Part shown: positions 54,809 through 63,846 of the stretch, piece by piece | How the letters are laid out: each line of letters starts with the position of its first letter | Position numbering within the stretch: the stretch's first letter is position 1 | Assembly (NCBI GenBank): GCA_031274555.1 | Contig: JAISPZ010000098.1 | Span: 1-64,000 of the forward strand | Direction: 5' to 3' | DNA from: Bacteroidales bacterium | GTDB lineage: Bacteria; Bacteroidota; Bacteroidia; Bacteroidales; P3 | DNA: 64,000 nt | The notes under the pieces: model-generated | Seen by the model: the letters and a program-made list of their open reading frames with translations, nothing else | What the model was told of the DNA's origin: nothing | Databases searched by the model: none | Program-made: the position numbers and the translations under genes

Positions 54809-55795
54809 ATGAAAACAAAAATTATCGTTTTAGTATGTGCGTCATTCATACTGTCTGTTTCAAATGCCCAGATAGGCATTAATACTCTTACACCCGACAC
54901 TAATGTTGTTCTTGACATTAATCATTCGAGCAAGGGTATTCTTCTTCCGCGTGTATCTTCAGGCGTTCGCTCTGCAACAAAGCAAACAGCACCTGACGGC
55001 TCTCTTGTGTATGACAATTCCAAAAAAGAATTTTTTTACAAGAATGCTGGATCCAGCGGCGATTGGATAGTGCTAAATCCGTTCACGGCAAAGGAAGGGT
55101 CTGGTGATATTTATCTTTCTTCTCCTGAACTTGGGCGGAACGTTTCTATCGGCAATATTGCTTCTATTGCTGCAAAAGCAAGACTTGATGTGAATGGAAA
55201 AATTCGTGCAGCAGACAGTTTGATAGGGAAGACGATTAAAATTGAGGGTGAAAAAGTTGCCAACTTACGCAGGGATGGATCGGATCTGCGTATTTCTTCC
55301 GGTGGAAAAATTATTTTAGATAAGGAAGTTAATGTTAGTGGTGGAAGTCTTACCGTCACAAGCGGGAACATTACTGTTTCAGGAAATAATACTTTTGTCG
55401 GATATGGGACAATCCCAATCGGTGGTATTATTTTGTGGAGTGGAAGTGTCAGCTCTTTGCCAGACGGATGGTCTTTGTGCGATGGCTTAAACGGCACTCC
55501 CAATTTAAAAGGCAAATTTGTTGTTGGATATAATTCAGGTAGCAGCGATTATAATTCTATCGGCAAAACAGGTGGAGCAGAAAATGTAACCCTTACAGTT
55601 GCACAAATGCCATCTCATAATCACGAGGTGAAAGTTCGTGGGAAAGTAGATCAAGCCCCAAGTGCGGGTCAGTATGTTTTTGACGATGCTGATGGGGCAA
55701 ATTACACAGAATATACGGAATATAGCGGCGGCGGTCAAGCTCATGAGAACCGCCCTCCGTATTACGTTTTAGCTTACATAATGCGTAAAAAATAG
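54809..55795 (+). CDS. Secreted protein with phage tail-collar domain
   Basis: 328 residues: signal peptide (MKTKIIVLVCASFILSVSNA), then QIGINTLTPDTNVVLDINHS, a start common in secreted Bacteroidota tail-fibre-like proteins. Beta-repeat segments follow (about 150-205), then a tail-collar domain (about 205-328): IPIGGIILWSGS, PDGWSLCDGLNGTPNLKGKF, QMPSHNHEV and a final RPPYYVLAYIMRKK. The collar fold is known from phage tail fibres; here the signal peptide shows export rather than a phage role. It precedes a T9SS protein by 4 nt, so the two form an operon. Confidence 0.82.
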   Translation: MKTKIIVLVCASFILSVSNAQIGINTLTPDTNVVLDINHSSKGILLPRVSSGVRSATKQTAPDGSLVYDNSKKEFFYKNAGSSGDWIVLNPFTAKEGSGDIYLSSPELGRNVSIGNIASIAAKARLDVNGKIRAADSLIGKTIKIEGEKVANLRRDGSDLRISSGGKIILDKEVNVSGGSLTVTSGNITVSGNNTFVGYGTIPIGGIILWSGSVSSLPDGWSLCDGLNGTPNLKGKFVVGYNSGSSDYNSIGKTGGAENVTLTVAQMPSHNHEVKVRGKVDQAPSAGQYVFDDADGANYTEYTEYSGGGQAHENRPPYYVLAYIMRKK

Positions 55796-55799
55796 TAGT

Positions 55800-58700
55800 A
55801 TGAAACGTAAACTTTTATTCGTAATGTTATGCACTGCCACCTTTTTTATGCAGGCAAGTGCAGAAAATACTTCTCTCTACGTGGCAGGGCGAATGCGTAT
55901 CTCTGATAATGGCGTTTTGTACGTTACAGGCAATATTGTTCATAATGGGAAAAAAGACGATCCATACAATTTCTTTAATACAGGAAGAATTTTCCTGAAA
56001 GGCGATATTACAAATATGCGCGGAAATCTTTTTGAGGGTTCTACCGAAAGCGAAACACGTACAGGTATAGAGCCTAAGGGCACAATAGACTTTTGGGGAA
56101 AATCAAACGCACAAAAAATTTATTCCGCTACCGATACCGTCTTTTTTGCCGATATGATTATAGGGAATGAAATCATTTTACAAAGTGATATTTATGTTGA
56201 GGGAAAGCTGTCACTTATAAGCCGTAATGTACAGTTAAATAAAAATACAATTAATTTTTTTCATCACAAAAATCCTTTACGGAAAGGTAATACAGGAGTG
56301 TTAGAAAATGAAAATTTTTATGCGCAAATTATTGGTGAAGGAAATATCTATGCGGTAAAGAGAGCAGAACAATGGTTAGACCTTTATGGAATGGGGTTTG
56401 ATTGTCCTTTTTCCGACCATGGTTCAATCATTATCGGAAGAAAAAACAACTTTGCGCCACTCCTTAATGAGGATGGTGCTAACAGATATTTTGAGGTGCA
56501 AACATCTTTGGAAAATGCAATGCCGACCACTGTTTCATTGAAACTTTTTGATAATAATATTGAACGTCTGCCTCTGCCAAAAGAGGCTTTGGCAGTGTCA
56601 AGAGTTGCAATGCATGAGTTTTATAATCAAAATCCGCCTGTAACGAGATATAATTCATTTGTGGAAGAAGAATATCACGATAGATATATTATATCATCGA
56701 CAGACGATGCCGTATTAACTTCGGAGTATCCGAGCATCTATACTGTCGCGCCATATCAGTGTGTCAATCCTCCAAAAGTAGATCTTGGTAAAGACGTTCA
56801 TCTTTGTATCGGACAAAAAACTGTCTTGAAAGCTCATATTGAATATGGGCGAGGTTACTATGGATATTATTTCTGGAATGGAATAAGAAGCGAGGATTAT
56901 AAGCTGGAAACTTCAAATGACGGAAAATATATTTTTCGGGTAGAGGACGAATTGGGTTGCATTGCAGAAGATACAGTTGAAGTGAGTGTTCATCCTTATC
57001 CATCCCCGGAAATTATTAAGAATACGGATCTGTTATGTGAAGATGAGCCGTTACAAATTATTTATACAGATACAGTTGCAGCAAGCAGTGTAGTATGGAA
57101 TTTTGGCGATGGTACAACAGCAGCAAATATTGACACAGTGCTAAAAACATTTCCGATAGGATGTGCGACATACTCTATCACACTTAACGCAGAAACAGAA
57201 TATGGCTGTGCAGCAAGTACATCAACACAAGTTAGAACAGAGGTAGTACCGAGTGCAAAAATAGCTATGAATTTTTTGACGGATACGATTGCTGAAATTA
57301 ATGCAATAATAGACAGCGCGTGCGACAACAACATAGCGTATAAATGGTTTGTTGATGACGTGTCGGTTTCTGATAAAAAAGAGTTCATTTTTGTCTTTCC
57401 GAAAAGAACGAATTATAATATACGTCTTGAAATTTTCACTTCAAAATGTAGTGCCGCAGTTGATACGTCGTTTGAAATAAAAGAACGTGCGTTTGTGTCA
57501 TTTTCTTTAGACAGGAAAGATTTTTGTGCGGGCGAAAATGTCACGTTAAAAAATACTACTGAAATAAATTACGGTGATTTCGTTTTTTATTGGCATATTT
57601 CTAATGGAAAAAACTATACATCTTACGACAGCGTTGTAGAAAAGTTTGATGTGCAAGGGATGTATATTGTTTCGCTAATGGGAGTATCTGACGGGTGGGC
57701 GCGAACAGTAACCGATACTTTTTGGGTGCATAAGAACCCTGAACCGTCGCTTCCTGACTCCATCTTCACGTGTGAGAGTTACTATTTTTTAGTTGTGGAA
57801 AATTCAATACTTGACCAATATTTTTGGACAAACGAAAATGGTGTTTATATAGGTGGTTACCCTGTTTACAATGCTCGCAAAAGTGGAAAATATACCATTG
57901 TTCAGACGAGTAATTATGGATGTGTAGGTATTGACAGCACCGTTGTCATTCTTAACGAACGTATAAAAGTTAGACTTGGGAATGATAAAATTACTTGTGA
58001 CAGTATAACTTTGGATGCAGGTTATCTTTCGGAGAAATGTATCTGGAATTATGCTGACACAGCACGTTTTTTTACTGTTAAAAAAAGCGGTAAAGTTGTT
58101 TTGCGTGTAGAGGCGGACAGCGGTTGTTTCGGGATGGACAGCATATATGTTTCTGTTTACAAAAAACCAAATGCATCTCTTGGAGTTGATACGTTTTTTT
58201 GTTCAGGAGATAGCGTTTTGCTTGTGCTGCCCGCACTTTCTTCGCAAGACTGTAGTGTGAGATGGAATGTGGATAATGACAGTTCTCTGTTCAGGTGGGT
58301 GACGCAAAGAGGAACATACAGTGTTACTGTGACGGATAGCAGCGGCTATTGCGCCGACAGTTCGTCTGTTTTTGTGGAAAAACGGCAGTCCCCGATACTC
58401 AATATACCTGACGTTATTTTTGCCTGTAATGGCGACACTGTTCTTCTCGAAATGTGGGGTAATGCTTCTGCGCAGCAGATTATTTGGAAACTTCCAGACG
58501 GATCATTAAAAAATGGTATCGTGCTTTCTACCGACAAAGAGGGATTTTATGGTGTGACGGTAACGTACTCTAATACTTGTTCTGCGAGCGGGGTGTGGAA
58601 TGTGCAGAAACGTGAAACGTCTGCTGTTTCATCTTTTCTTATGTCAAGTACGGCGGATTTAGGCGACTCCGTCTTTCTTGTAAATCTTTCATACCCCACT

Positions 58701-59156
58701 CCTCTGTCTTATTATTGGGAAGCAACGAGTGGATTTCGTTCGGAAGAAGAAAACCCCATTTGTCAGTTTTATAGAAATGGGTTTTATTCGGTGAGGCTTG
58801 ATGTTTCAAATAATGAATGTGCGGTAAGCAGAACAAAATTTATCACTATAGGCAGTGGTGCGTATGCGCCTCCACAAGTGGATAGCTCGTTCTTGCAGGA
58901 TGATGCCGAAAAAAATGTCGCTGTTGCGACAGAGGAATGTGATATTGTTGTAAGCCCCAATCCGTCTAAAAATATTTTTAATGTTAGCATCGAAAAGGGT
59001 TTTGCGATGGAGTACAGTGTGATGACATTACTCGGTAAAAGAATTTGCACAGGAAAAATACATGAGAATAAATTTACCATAAATGCGAGCGGTTGGCATT
59101 CGGGGCTTTATTTGCTTTTTGTTGGAAAGAAAGTGGTTAAGTTGATAAAGGTGTAA
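55800..59156 (+). CDS. PKD-repeat surface protein with T9SS sorting domain
   Basis: 1,118 residues with signal peptide (to about MQASA). The N-terminal third has beta-helix-like strands and a mention-worthy IDFWGKSNAQKI motif. The middle contains several PKD/Ig-like modules (VDLGKDVHLCIGQ, VWNFGDGTTAANIDTV, VRLGNDKITCDSITLDAG, SLGVDTFFCSGDSVLL), the gliding-motility-type repeats. The C-terminus is a type A T9SS domain (IVVSPNPSKNIFNVSIE, LGKRICTGKI, GLYLLFVGKKVVKLIKV). It is therefore exported across the outer membrane and attached to the surface. It probably works with the collar protein before it. Confidence 0.85.
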   Translation: MKRKLLFVMLCTATFFMQASAENTSLYVAGRMRISDNGVLYVTGNIVHNGKKDDPYNFFNTGRIFLKGDITNMRGNLFEGSTESETRTGIEPKGTIDFWGKSNAQKIYSATDTVFFADMIIGNEIILQSDIYVEGKLSLISRNVQLNKNTINFFHHKNPLRKGNTGVLENENFYAQIIGEGNIYAVKRAEQWLDLYGMGFDCPFSDHGSIIIGRKNNFAPLLNEDGANRYFEVQTSLENAMPTTVSLKLFDNNIERLPLPKEALAVSRVAMHEFYNQNPPVTRYNSFVEEEYHDRYIISSTDDAVLTSEYPSIYTVAPYQCVNPPKVDLGKDVHLCIGQKTVLKAHIEYGRGYYGYYFWNGIRSEDYKLETSNDGKYIFRVEDELGCIAEDTVEVSVHPYPSPEIIKNTDLLCEDEPLQIIYTDTVAASSVVWNFGDGTTAANIDTVLKTFPIGCATYSITLNAETEYGCAASTSTQVRTEVVPSAKIAMNFLTDTIAEINAIIDSACDNNIAYKWFVDDVSVSDKKEFIFVFPKRTNYNIRLEIFTSKCSAAVDTSFEIKERAFVSFSLDRKDFCAGENVTLKNTTEINYGDFVFYWHISNGKNYTSYDSVVEKFDVQGMYIVSLMGVSDGWARTVTDTFWVHKNPEPSLPDSIFTCESYYFLVVENSILDQYFWTNENGVYIGGYPVYNARKSGKYTIVQTSNYGCVGIDSTVVILNERIKVRLGNDKITCDSITLDAGYLSEKCIWNYADTARFFTVKKSGKVVLRVEADSGCFGMDSIYVSVYKKPNASLGVDTFFCSGDSVLLVLPALSSQDCSVRWNVDNDSSLFRWVTQRGTYSVTVTDSSGYCADSSSVFVEKRQSPILNIPDVIFACNGDTVLLEMWGNASAQQIIWKLPDGSLKNGIVLSTDKEGFYGVTVTYSNTCSASGVWNVQKRETSAVSSFLMSSTADLGDSVFLVNLSYPTPLSYYWEATSGFRSEEENPICQFYRNGFYSVRLDVSNNECAVSRTKFITIGSGAYAPPQVDSSFLQDDAEKNVAVATEECDIVVSPNPSKNIFNVSIEKGFAMEYSVMTLLGKRICTGKIHENKFTINASGWHSGLYLLFVGKKVVKLIKV

Positions 59157-59359
59157 ATTTGTTGTAGTTTCCGATGTGAAACAGAGCACTGAAATATTTG
59201 TGAATATTACTAAAAGGTTGTGCAGTCGCCACAATTCGCGTTCGACTTTTTGGATAAGGACAGGCAGTATATAGCAACTATCTGTGCTGATGGAGAAGAC
59301 GCTGACTATAACACCAATCCGCAGTCTTATATGTATAGTTCCGTCCAAATCCAAATTGT

Positions 59360-59466
59360 CGCAACGTAATTACCTAAAATCAATCGGCACAAGTTCCGAC
59401 CCCAAAGAGATGGAAAATCTATGTGAACAAGGTCGATTATGGTATAACAGCTATAAAAAGATGTAA
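59360..59466 (+). pseudogene. Possible transposase N-terminal fragment
   Basis: YLKSIGTSSDPKEMENLC followed by EQGRLWYNSYKKM resembles the N-terminal region of IS1634/IS4-type transposases (a KYLGS-x-PEE-type block). There is no downstream catalytic domain. Assignment is tentative. Confidence 0.35.
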
Positions 59467-59706
59467 ATTAATTCGGTCGTTCATTGGTTTTGATGCAATG
59501 AATTAGTCTGACATCGGCTGTCAGACCAAGTTCCTTTTTAATAGGATGCTGTTACTATGAAGCAGGACTTTTTGAAAAGTCATTAAAATACTTACAATTT
59601 GCAACTCAGTGTGATAATGAACAAAAACAGCGAGAACAGATTTGATGGAATTAGATGATAAAGAATTACTTGACAGGCAGGGAGAGTATAAAATGGCAAA
59701 GTTCTA

Positions 59707-59746
59707 TTTCCGATAAATTTCCGATATTTCCGATAAATTTCCGATA
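59707..59746 (+). repeat. Short tandem repeat tttccgata(aa)
   Basis: Four head-to-tail copies of a TTTCCGATA-based unit alternating with aa/t spacers. No coding or regulatory role is evident. Confidence 0.7.
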
Positions 59747-59911
59747 GAACGGTACATCGGGATTTGTACTAAGGGCAATGCATTTGCGACACAGCACCAT
59801 AACATATTGATAATAAGCGCATATTTCGGCGATACTCAATCAAACAATAGCAGGCAATGCCTGTCAATCTCAAACAAATCTACAACATAAGTAACTGTCG
59901 TCCCCACCACG

Positions 59912-62383
59912 CTAAAACTTTATCTCCAATTTTGCGTTCAACTGCAAAGGCGTGAGGCGGTTCGGAATACTGTACGCGCCACCGTTAAGAGTTTCTATCC
60001 AAGAGTAGGATATAGTATTGTTCATTTGGAAAATATTCAGAGCTTCCACACCGAGCCATACCTCTTTGAGATAGTGCAGAGGATTTTTCTTACTCTTGAT
60101 ACGCACCCCCCTCATCAACAAAAACGACAGCCCAATATCAACTCTTTTATATGCCGGCAGGCGCAACTTACCGCGATAGGCAAACAGGGACGGATCTTCG
60201 AGCCGACTTTTAGAGCCAGACGGAAGCCCTGTCGCATAAACAAGATTAAGATAAACCTTAAAATTCTTTTTGCGCGTAAAATAATCCTGAAAGAAAACAT
60301 TCACCGCAAATAATTGATCGGTAGGACGTGGAACCCACCCCGACGTGTGAGAAGCATCGTATGTAATATTTTCGCTCGTCTTCATAAACGAAAGCGAAAT
60401 CCATGATTCCGCACCCTCAACAAACTCCCCGCTAAAACGAAAGTCAAGCCCACCCGCATGACCACGAGAGCAGTTAAGTGCCATATAACGCACACTGATA
60501 TTATCTATTTCGTAAGGATTTAAATCATATAAATATTTGTAGTATATGTCGGTAGTAAGTTTAAAAGGTCTGTTCCAAATCTTTATAAAAAAATCATTAC
60601 CCGCAAGAACATGCACCGACTTCTGTGCCTTTACATCAGGATGAATATTTCCGTAAATATCCCTGTACTCCTTATACAGTGGCGGCTGTGCATAATGTCC
60701 GACAGCAAATCTAAAAGCTATATCCCTGCTCGAACGCGGCTTATACGTAAAATTTACTCGTGGACTTACAACAAATTCGTTATTAAAAGACGAATAAAAC
60801 ATACGCACGCCAACACAAAGATCATATTTATTTCCACTGTTAAAGTTAAATCGTGCCTGTCCATACGTTTGAAAAAAATGCGAGTAGTAGTGACTGTTCG
60901 AGCGGTAAATATCTTGTAGAATGGGGGGATATACGTTAAATCTGTTAGTGTCCCCAACAGTAGAGTAGGGCGGACCCGGAACAGAGTAATCCGAAGAATC
61001 GACGAGCGACCATTCGTTCAGGCGATCCACAAGATCCTGATACTGATAGCGTGCACCCCATTGAAGCAAAACGGAAGAAAAATTATATTCACCCTGATAA
61101 TCTAACGAAGTAAAAACGCCGTCAAGCGCATTTCGGGCGTGATTTAAATTATGACCGACACCAAGTATCTCGCCCTCAATAACTTCACTCTCTGTAACAG
61201 TAGCATCGCTCAAACGATAATAACCGTCAATATCATAACTCTCGCTTTCCTTTGTGTTGAAAAAACTGAAAATAAATTTGTGCGAACGATTTTCTTTCGG
61301 CTGATAAAGCCACGAAAGCGAAGCCATGTACGTTTCAAATTTATCCTGTTCTCTGCCGTCGAAATAGACTGTAAATACTTTTGTATCACCTGTAGAGCCA
61401 AATGTTGTGGAGCGCGTTGTGGGAACAAGATTATAGATATTATATGCGATATTTCCAAAAAGATCAATAGAATGTTTTGAATTTATTTTCCATCGTAAAA
61501 GTCCCTGAAAATCGGTAAAAGACGGTTTATAATTACCTTTCTTTTCCATAGATTTTAAGACGTATGAAGTGGACTTGTGACGCAATCCGAGAAGATACGA
61601 AAACTGTTTATTTTTTGTGATACCCTCTAAATGCAGTGAACCACCCATAAAATGTCCGCTTATTGAGCCTGCAAACTGTTCCGTAGGCTCTTTATATTTG
61701 ATGTCGAGGACAGACGACATTTTGTCGCCAAATTTTGCGTCAAAGCCACCGCTCGAAAATTGAACCGAGCTGACGAGGTCAGGATTTATAAAGCTCAATC
61801 CCTCTTGTTGTCCCGATTTAGTGAGAAAAGGACGATATACTTCAATACCGTTCACATAAACAAGATTTTCGTCAATATTGCCACCCCGCACCGAATATTG
61901 TGAACTCAACTCATTATTTGAGCGCACACCAGGGAACGTCATAAGTGCCGCTTCCACGCCACCTGTGATACCCGGTATTGACTGCGCTATTACAGGATCT
62001 ATATTCACCGTAGAGCCACGTACTGGAGCGGTGACAGTCACCGCATCTATTAAACTTTCTTTTGAAGTGATAATGATGTTTAGCGTTCTTGTCTCGTCCT
62101 TTTTTAGATTTATGTTGATATGTTTCGTTTCATATCCAATATGCGAAACGCGCACTACCAACGGTCTTTCGGCAGGCATTGAAAACTTAAAATAGCCGTT
62201 ATCGTTCGTCTGTGTGCCGTAAGATTTTACTGTGCCGATAGTTCCGATAGAAACGATAGGAAGCGGATTATAATTTTCATCATAGATGACACCCTCAACG
62301 GTCGCCATTTGTTGTTGCGCAGTGGCAATGCTTGACGTGCAGACAACCAATAGTAAACAGGTGAACACACTAAAAATCTTCAT
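59912..62383 (-). CDS. TonB-dependent receptor with carboxypeptidase-like N-terminal domain
   Basis: 823 residues from ATG 62383 (MKIFSVFTCLLLVVCTSSIA, signal peptide). An upstream in-frame start at 62527 would bury the signal peptide. A CarboxypepD-reg-like domain (VEGVIYDENYNPLPIVSIGT, about 25-110) is followed by a plug (SQYSVRGGNIDENLVYVNGI, SFINPDLVSSVQFSSGGFDA) and a 22-strand-type barrel ending LNAKLEIKF. It imports an unknown ligand using TonB energy. The gene overlaps the stop of its upstream partner by 14 nt, so the two are coupled. No SusD partner is present, so it is not a typical Sus-type glycan importer. Confidence 0.9.
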   Translation of the reverse strand: MKIFSVFTCLLLVVCTSSIATAQQQMATVEGVIYDENYNPLPIVSIGTIGTVKSYGTQTNDNGYFKFSMPAERPLVVRVSHIGYETKHININLKKDETRTLNIIITSKESLIDAVTVTAPVRGSTVNIDPVIAQSIPGITGGVEAALMTFPGVRSNNELSSQYSVRGGNIDENLVYVNGIEVYRPFLTKSGQQEGLSFINPDLVSSVQFSSGGFDAKFGDKMSSVLDIKYKEPTEQFAGSISGHFMGGSLHLEGITKNKQFSYLLGLRHKSTSYVLKSMEKKGNYKPSFTDFQGLLRWKINSKHSIDLFGNIAYNIYNLVPTTRSTTFGSTGDTKVFTVYFDGREQDKFETYMASLSWLYQPKENRSHKFIFSFFNTKESESYDIDGYYRLSDATVTESEVIEGEILGVGHNLNHARNALDGVFTSLDYQGEYNFSSVLLQWGARYQYQDLVDRLNEWSLVDSSDYSVPGPPYSTVGDTNRFNVYPPILQDIYRSNSHYYSHFFQTYGQARFNFNSGNKYDLCVGVRMFYSSFNNEFVVSPRVNFTYKPRSSRDIAFRFAVGHYAQPPLYKEYRDIYGNIHPDVKAQKSVHVLAGNDFFIKIWNRPFKLTTDIYYKYLYDLNPYEIDNISVRYMALNCSRGHAGGLDFRFSGEFVEGAESWISLSFMKTSENITYDASHTSGWVPRPTDQLFAVNVFFQDYFTRKKNFKVYLNLVYATGLPSGSKSRLEDPSLFAYRGKLRLPAYKRVDIGLSFLLMRGVRIKSKKNPLHYLKEVWLGVEALNIFQMNNTISYSWIETLNGGAYSIPNRLTPLQLNAKLEIKF

Positions 62384-63248
62384 CTTCACTGCTATCTTTT
62401 TCTGATTTGGGAGGTGGCGGAGGGATATAGTCATCGTCACCGTATATCTCGAATTCTTTCTTCTGTGTTTCAATTTTTTTCGCATCTTTCTGACGTTTCC
62501 AGTCGCGAATAAATGCAGCCCACGCAAAAGGATTTAAGAGATTGTTCGGCGGGGAAAGCTGTCCTTTATAGTAAAGTTTATCAGTCACTTCTCTTACCAT
62601 TGCACTATAATTTTGTCCTGCATCCATACGAGTATTGCGTGCCAGCTCCCTAATCTTAGCCAGAGAAAAATTTCGTTTCAAAATATCCTCCTGTGTTTCA
62701 GGCAGTTTAAGATTTATAAAAGCCTCTCTAAAATCATCTTTTGAAGGCCATGGATAAATAAACGTAGTAGGAAGCATATACGTATCTTGAGCCATAGACT
62801 GCACGATAGAATACGCATCCGCCGAAACAGTATCAGGGATAGTGTAGGACACGGGCACATAGCCGATAGAGGAGAACAAAAGTGTCTGACCTGATGTCAC
62901 AACGAGTGAAAAAAAACCGTTAAAGTCAGAAACCGTTCCCTGTGAAGTGCCTTGAATAAGAACAGTCGCGAATGGAACTGCAAGAGTATCCGTTGCACCC
63001 ACAATAATGCCCGAAAGTTGAATTACTTCAGGTTTAGAATACAGAGGATTTAGCAGAGTAAAGAACAAAAGTAACGCAAGAAAACCGCGTTTAAAGAGGA
63101 ACAGTGCAGGAAGACCGCGTTTAAAGAGGAGCAGTGCAGGAAAACCGCGTTTAAAGAGGAACAGTGCAGGAAGACCGCGTTTAAACAGAGTTAGTGACAA
63201 AAGCAATGCAAGAAAATTGCGCTTAAAAAATGTGATTGTTTCCTGCAT
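62370..63248 (-). CDS. Exported CarboxypepD-reg-like protein with repeat-expanded signal peptide
   Basis: 292 residues. The N-terminus (residues 1-68) is unusual: after MQETITFFKRNFLALLLSL a 10-residue unit LFKRGxPALx is repeated about four times, giving alternating basic and hydrophobic stretches before LLNPLYSKP. The mature part has a CarboxypepD-reg-like domain (VIQLSGIIVGATDTLAVPFA, about 70-150), a middle region rich in charged residues and a DDDYIPPPPPK tail. It precedes and overlaps the TonB receptor gene, so it is probably its periplasmic or outer-membrane partner. The expansion may or may not disturb export. Confidence 0.78.
   Translation of the reverse strand: MQETITFFKRNFLALLLSLTLFKRGLPALFLFKRGFPALLLFKRGLPALFLFKRGFLALLLFFTLLNPLYSKPEVIQLSGIIVGATDTLAVPFATVLIQGTSQGTVSDFNGFFSLVVTSGQTLLFSSIGYVPVSYTIPDTVSADAYSIVQSMAQDTYMLPTTFIYPWPSKDDFREAFINLKLPETQEDILKRNFSLAKIRELARNTRMDAGQNYSAMVREVTDKLYYKGQLSPPNNLLNPFAWAAFIRDWKRQKDAKKIETQKKEFEIYGDDDYIPPPPPKSEKDSSEDEDF
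63081..63200 (-). repeat. 30-bp tandem repeat encoding the expanded signal peptide
   Basis: Units aaRaccgcgtttaaagagga + 10 bp at 63081, 63111, 63141 and 63171, differing by only a few bases except at the last. In frame (10 codons per unit). A further degraded unit lies at 63201-63235. Confidence 0.92.
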
Positions 63249-63261
63249 AATAAAAATATAA

Positions 63262-63301
63262 AACTTCTAAATCAGCCAAAGTTACGGCTTTTTTAGAAGT
63301 T
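63262..63301. terminator. Hairpin after rpmB with the next gene's -7 element in its loop
   Basis: AACTTCTAAA (63262-63271) pairs with TTTAGAAGTT (63292-63301), with an inner AGCC/GGCT pair. On the minus strand it is followed by TTTATATTTTT, as a terminator for rpmB. The loop holds TAACTTTG (63277-63284, minus strand), the -7 element of the 62370-63248 gene. Confidence 0.6.
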
Positions 63302-63336
63302 TTGAAAGTATTGTGACCCCGAAGGGCAAAAAATTA

Positions 63337-63576
63337 TTACAAACGCAGGAGCCCATTCTTTTCGGCTTCCACAAGACAGGCATAAATACCCTTTTTGTTG
63401 ATATTACGAATACCATGAGCCGACACTTTGAGCGTAATCCAAGCGTCTTCCTCCGGGACATAAAATTTCTTTATCTGCAAATTTGGATAAAATTTGCGTT
63501 TTGTTTTAATATTCGAGTGAGAAACATGATTACCTGTTATCACTCTTTTTCCTGTGATTTCGCATACTTTAGACAT
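63337..63576 (-). CDS. rpmB: 50S ribosomal protein L28
   Basis: 79 residues starting MSKVCEITGKRVITGNHVSH, with KRKFYPNLQIKKFYVPEED and ITLKVSAHGIRNINKKG; the normal length and motifs of L28. It binds 23S rRNA in the large subunit. In many Bacteroidetes rpmB is followed by rpmG; here no rpmG follows, and the gene ends in the hairpin at 63.26-63.30 kb. Its own -7 element TAACTTTG is at 63610-63617. Confidence 0.96.
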   Translation of the reverse strand: MSKVCEITGKRVITGNHVSHSNIKTKRKFYPNLQIKKFYVPEEDAWITLKVSAHGIRNINKKGIYACLVEAEKNGLLRL

Positions 63577-63609
63577 GTCTTAATCTTTTAAGAATTTACA
63601 AAAGGGCTG

Positions 63610-63617
63610 CAAAGTTA
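63610..63617 (-). promoter_or_regulatory. -7 element TAACTTTG for rpmB
   Basis: An exact TAnnTTTG match on the minus strand, 33 nt before ATG 63576. Confidence 0.6.
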
Positions 63618-63664
63618 AGAATTTCTCGTTAAAAACAAAAATTTTATAGAAAAAATATTGCAAT

Positions 63665-63742
63665 ATTTGCATTTTGAGGTGCTATGCGTAAGTTACGAAC
63701 ACTGATGTCTTAACAATTTGCAGCACCTCAAAATGCAAATGT
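63665..63742. repeat. Inverted-repeat element, copy 2
   Basis: GCATTTTGAGGTGCT (63669-63683) is mirrored by AGCACCTCAAAATGC (63722-63736), then aaatgtgccc. The arms are those of the element at 49990-50062, but the loop is different and about 38 bp long. Confidence 0.8.
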
Positions 63743-63846
63743 GCCCAGGTGTGCCCAGGAATATGACCAAAAGATTGTAAAAATTCTCTAAATTTGCCGT
63801 TTGACAAAAATCTGACAGGATGTTCAGGTGCAATCAGGACAAGGAT

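Larger units (their letters stand above)
59157..59911. other. Gene-free gap holding degraded transposase and other fragments
   Basis: About 750 bp without an intact gene. A stretch near 59245-59360 reads DFLDKDRQYIATICADGEDA-like in one frame and changes frame into RNYLKSIGTSSDPKEMENLC. Another near 59555-59640 reads YYEAGLFEKSLKYLQFATQ, TPR-like. Both are interrupted. A short tandem repeat follows at 59707. The gap separates the convergent PKD and TonB-receptor genes. Confidence 0.6.

Noticed and set aside
54809..55795. Prophage remnant suggested by the tail-collar domain
   Set aside because: Signal peptide, own promoter and no other phage genes nearby; a secreted host protein fits better.
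62384..62527. N-terminal extension of the TonB receptor
   Set aside because: Would bury a clear signal peptide and lies inside the partner gene; start at 62383 preferred.
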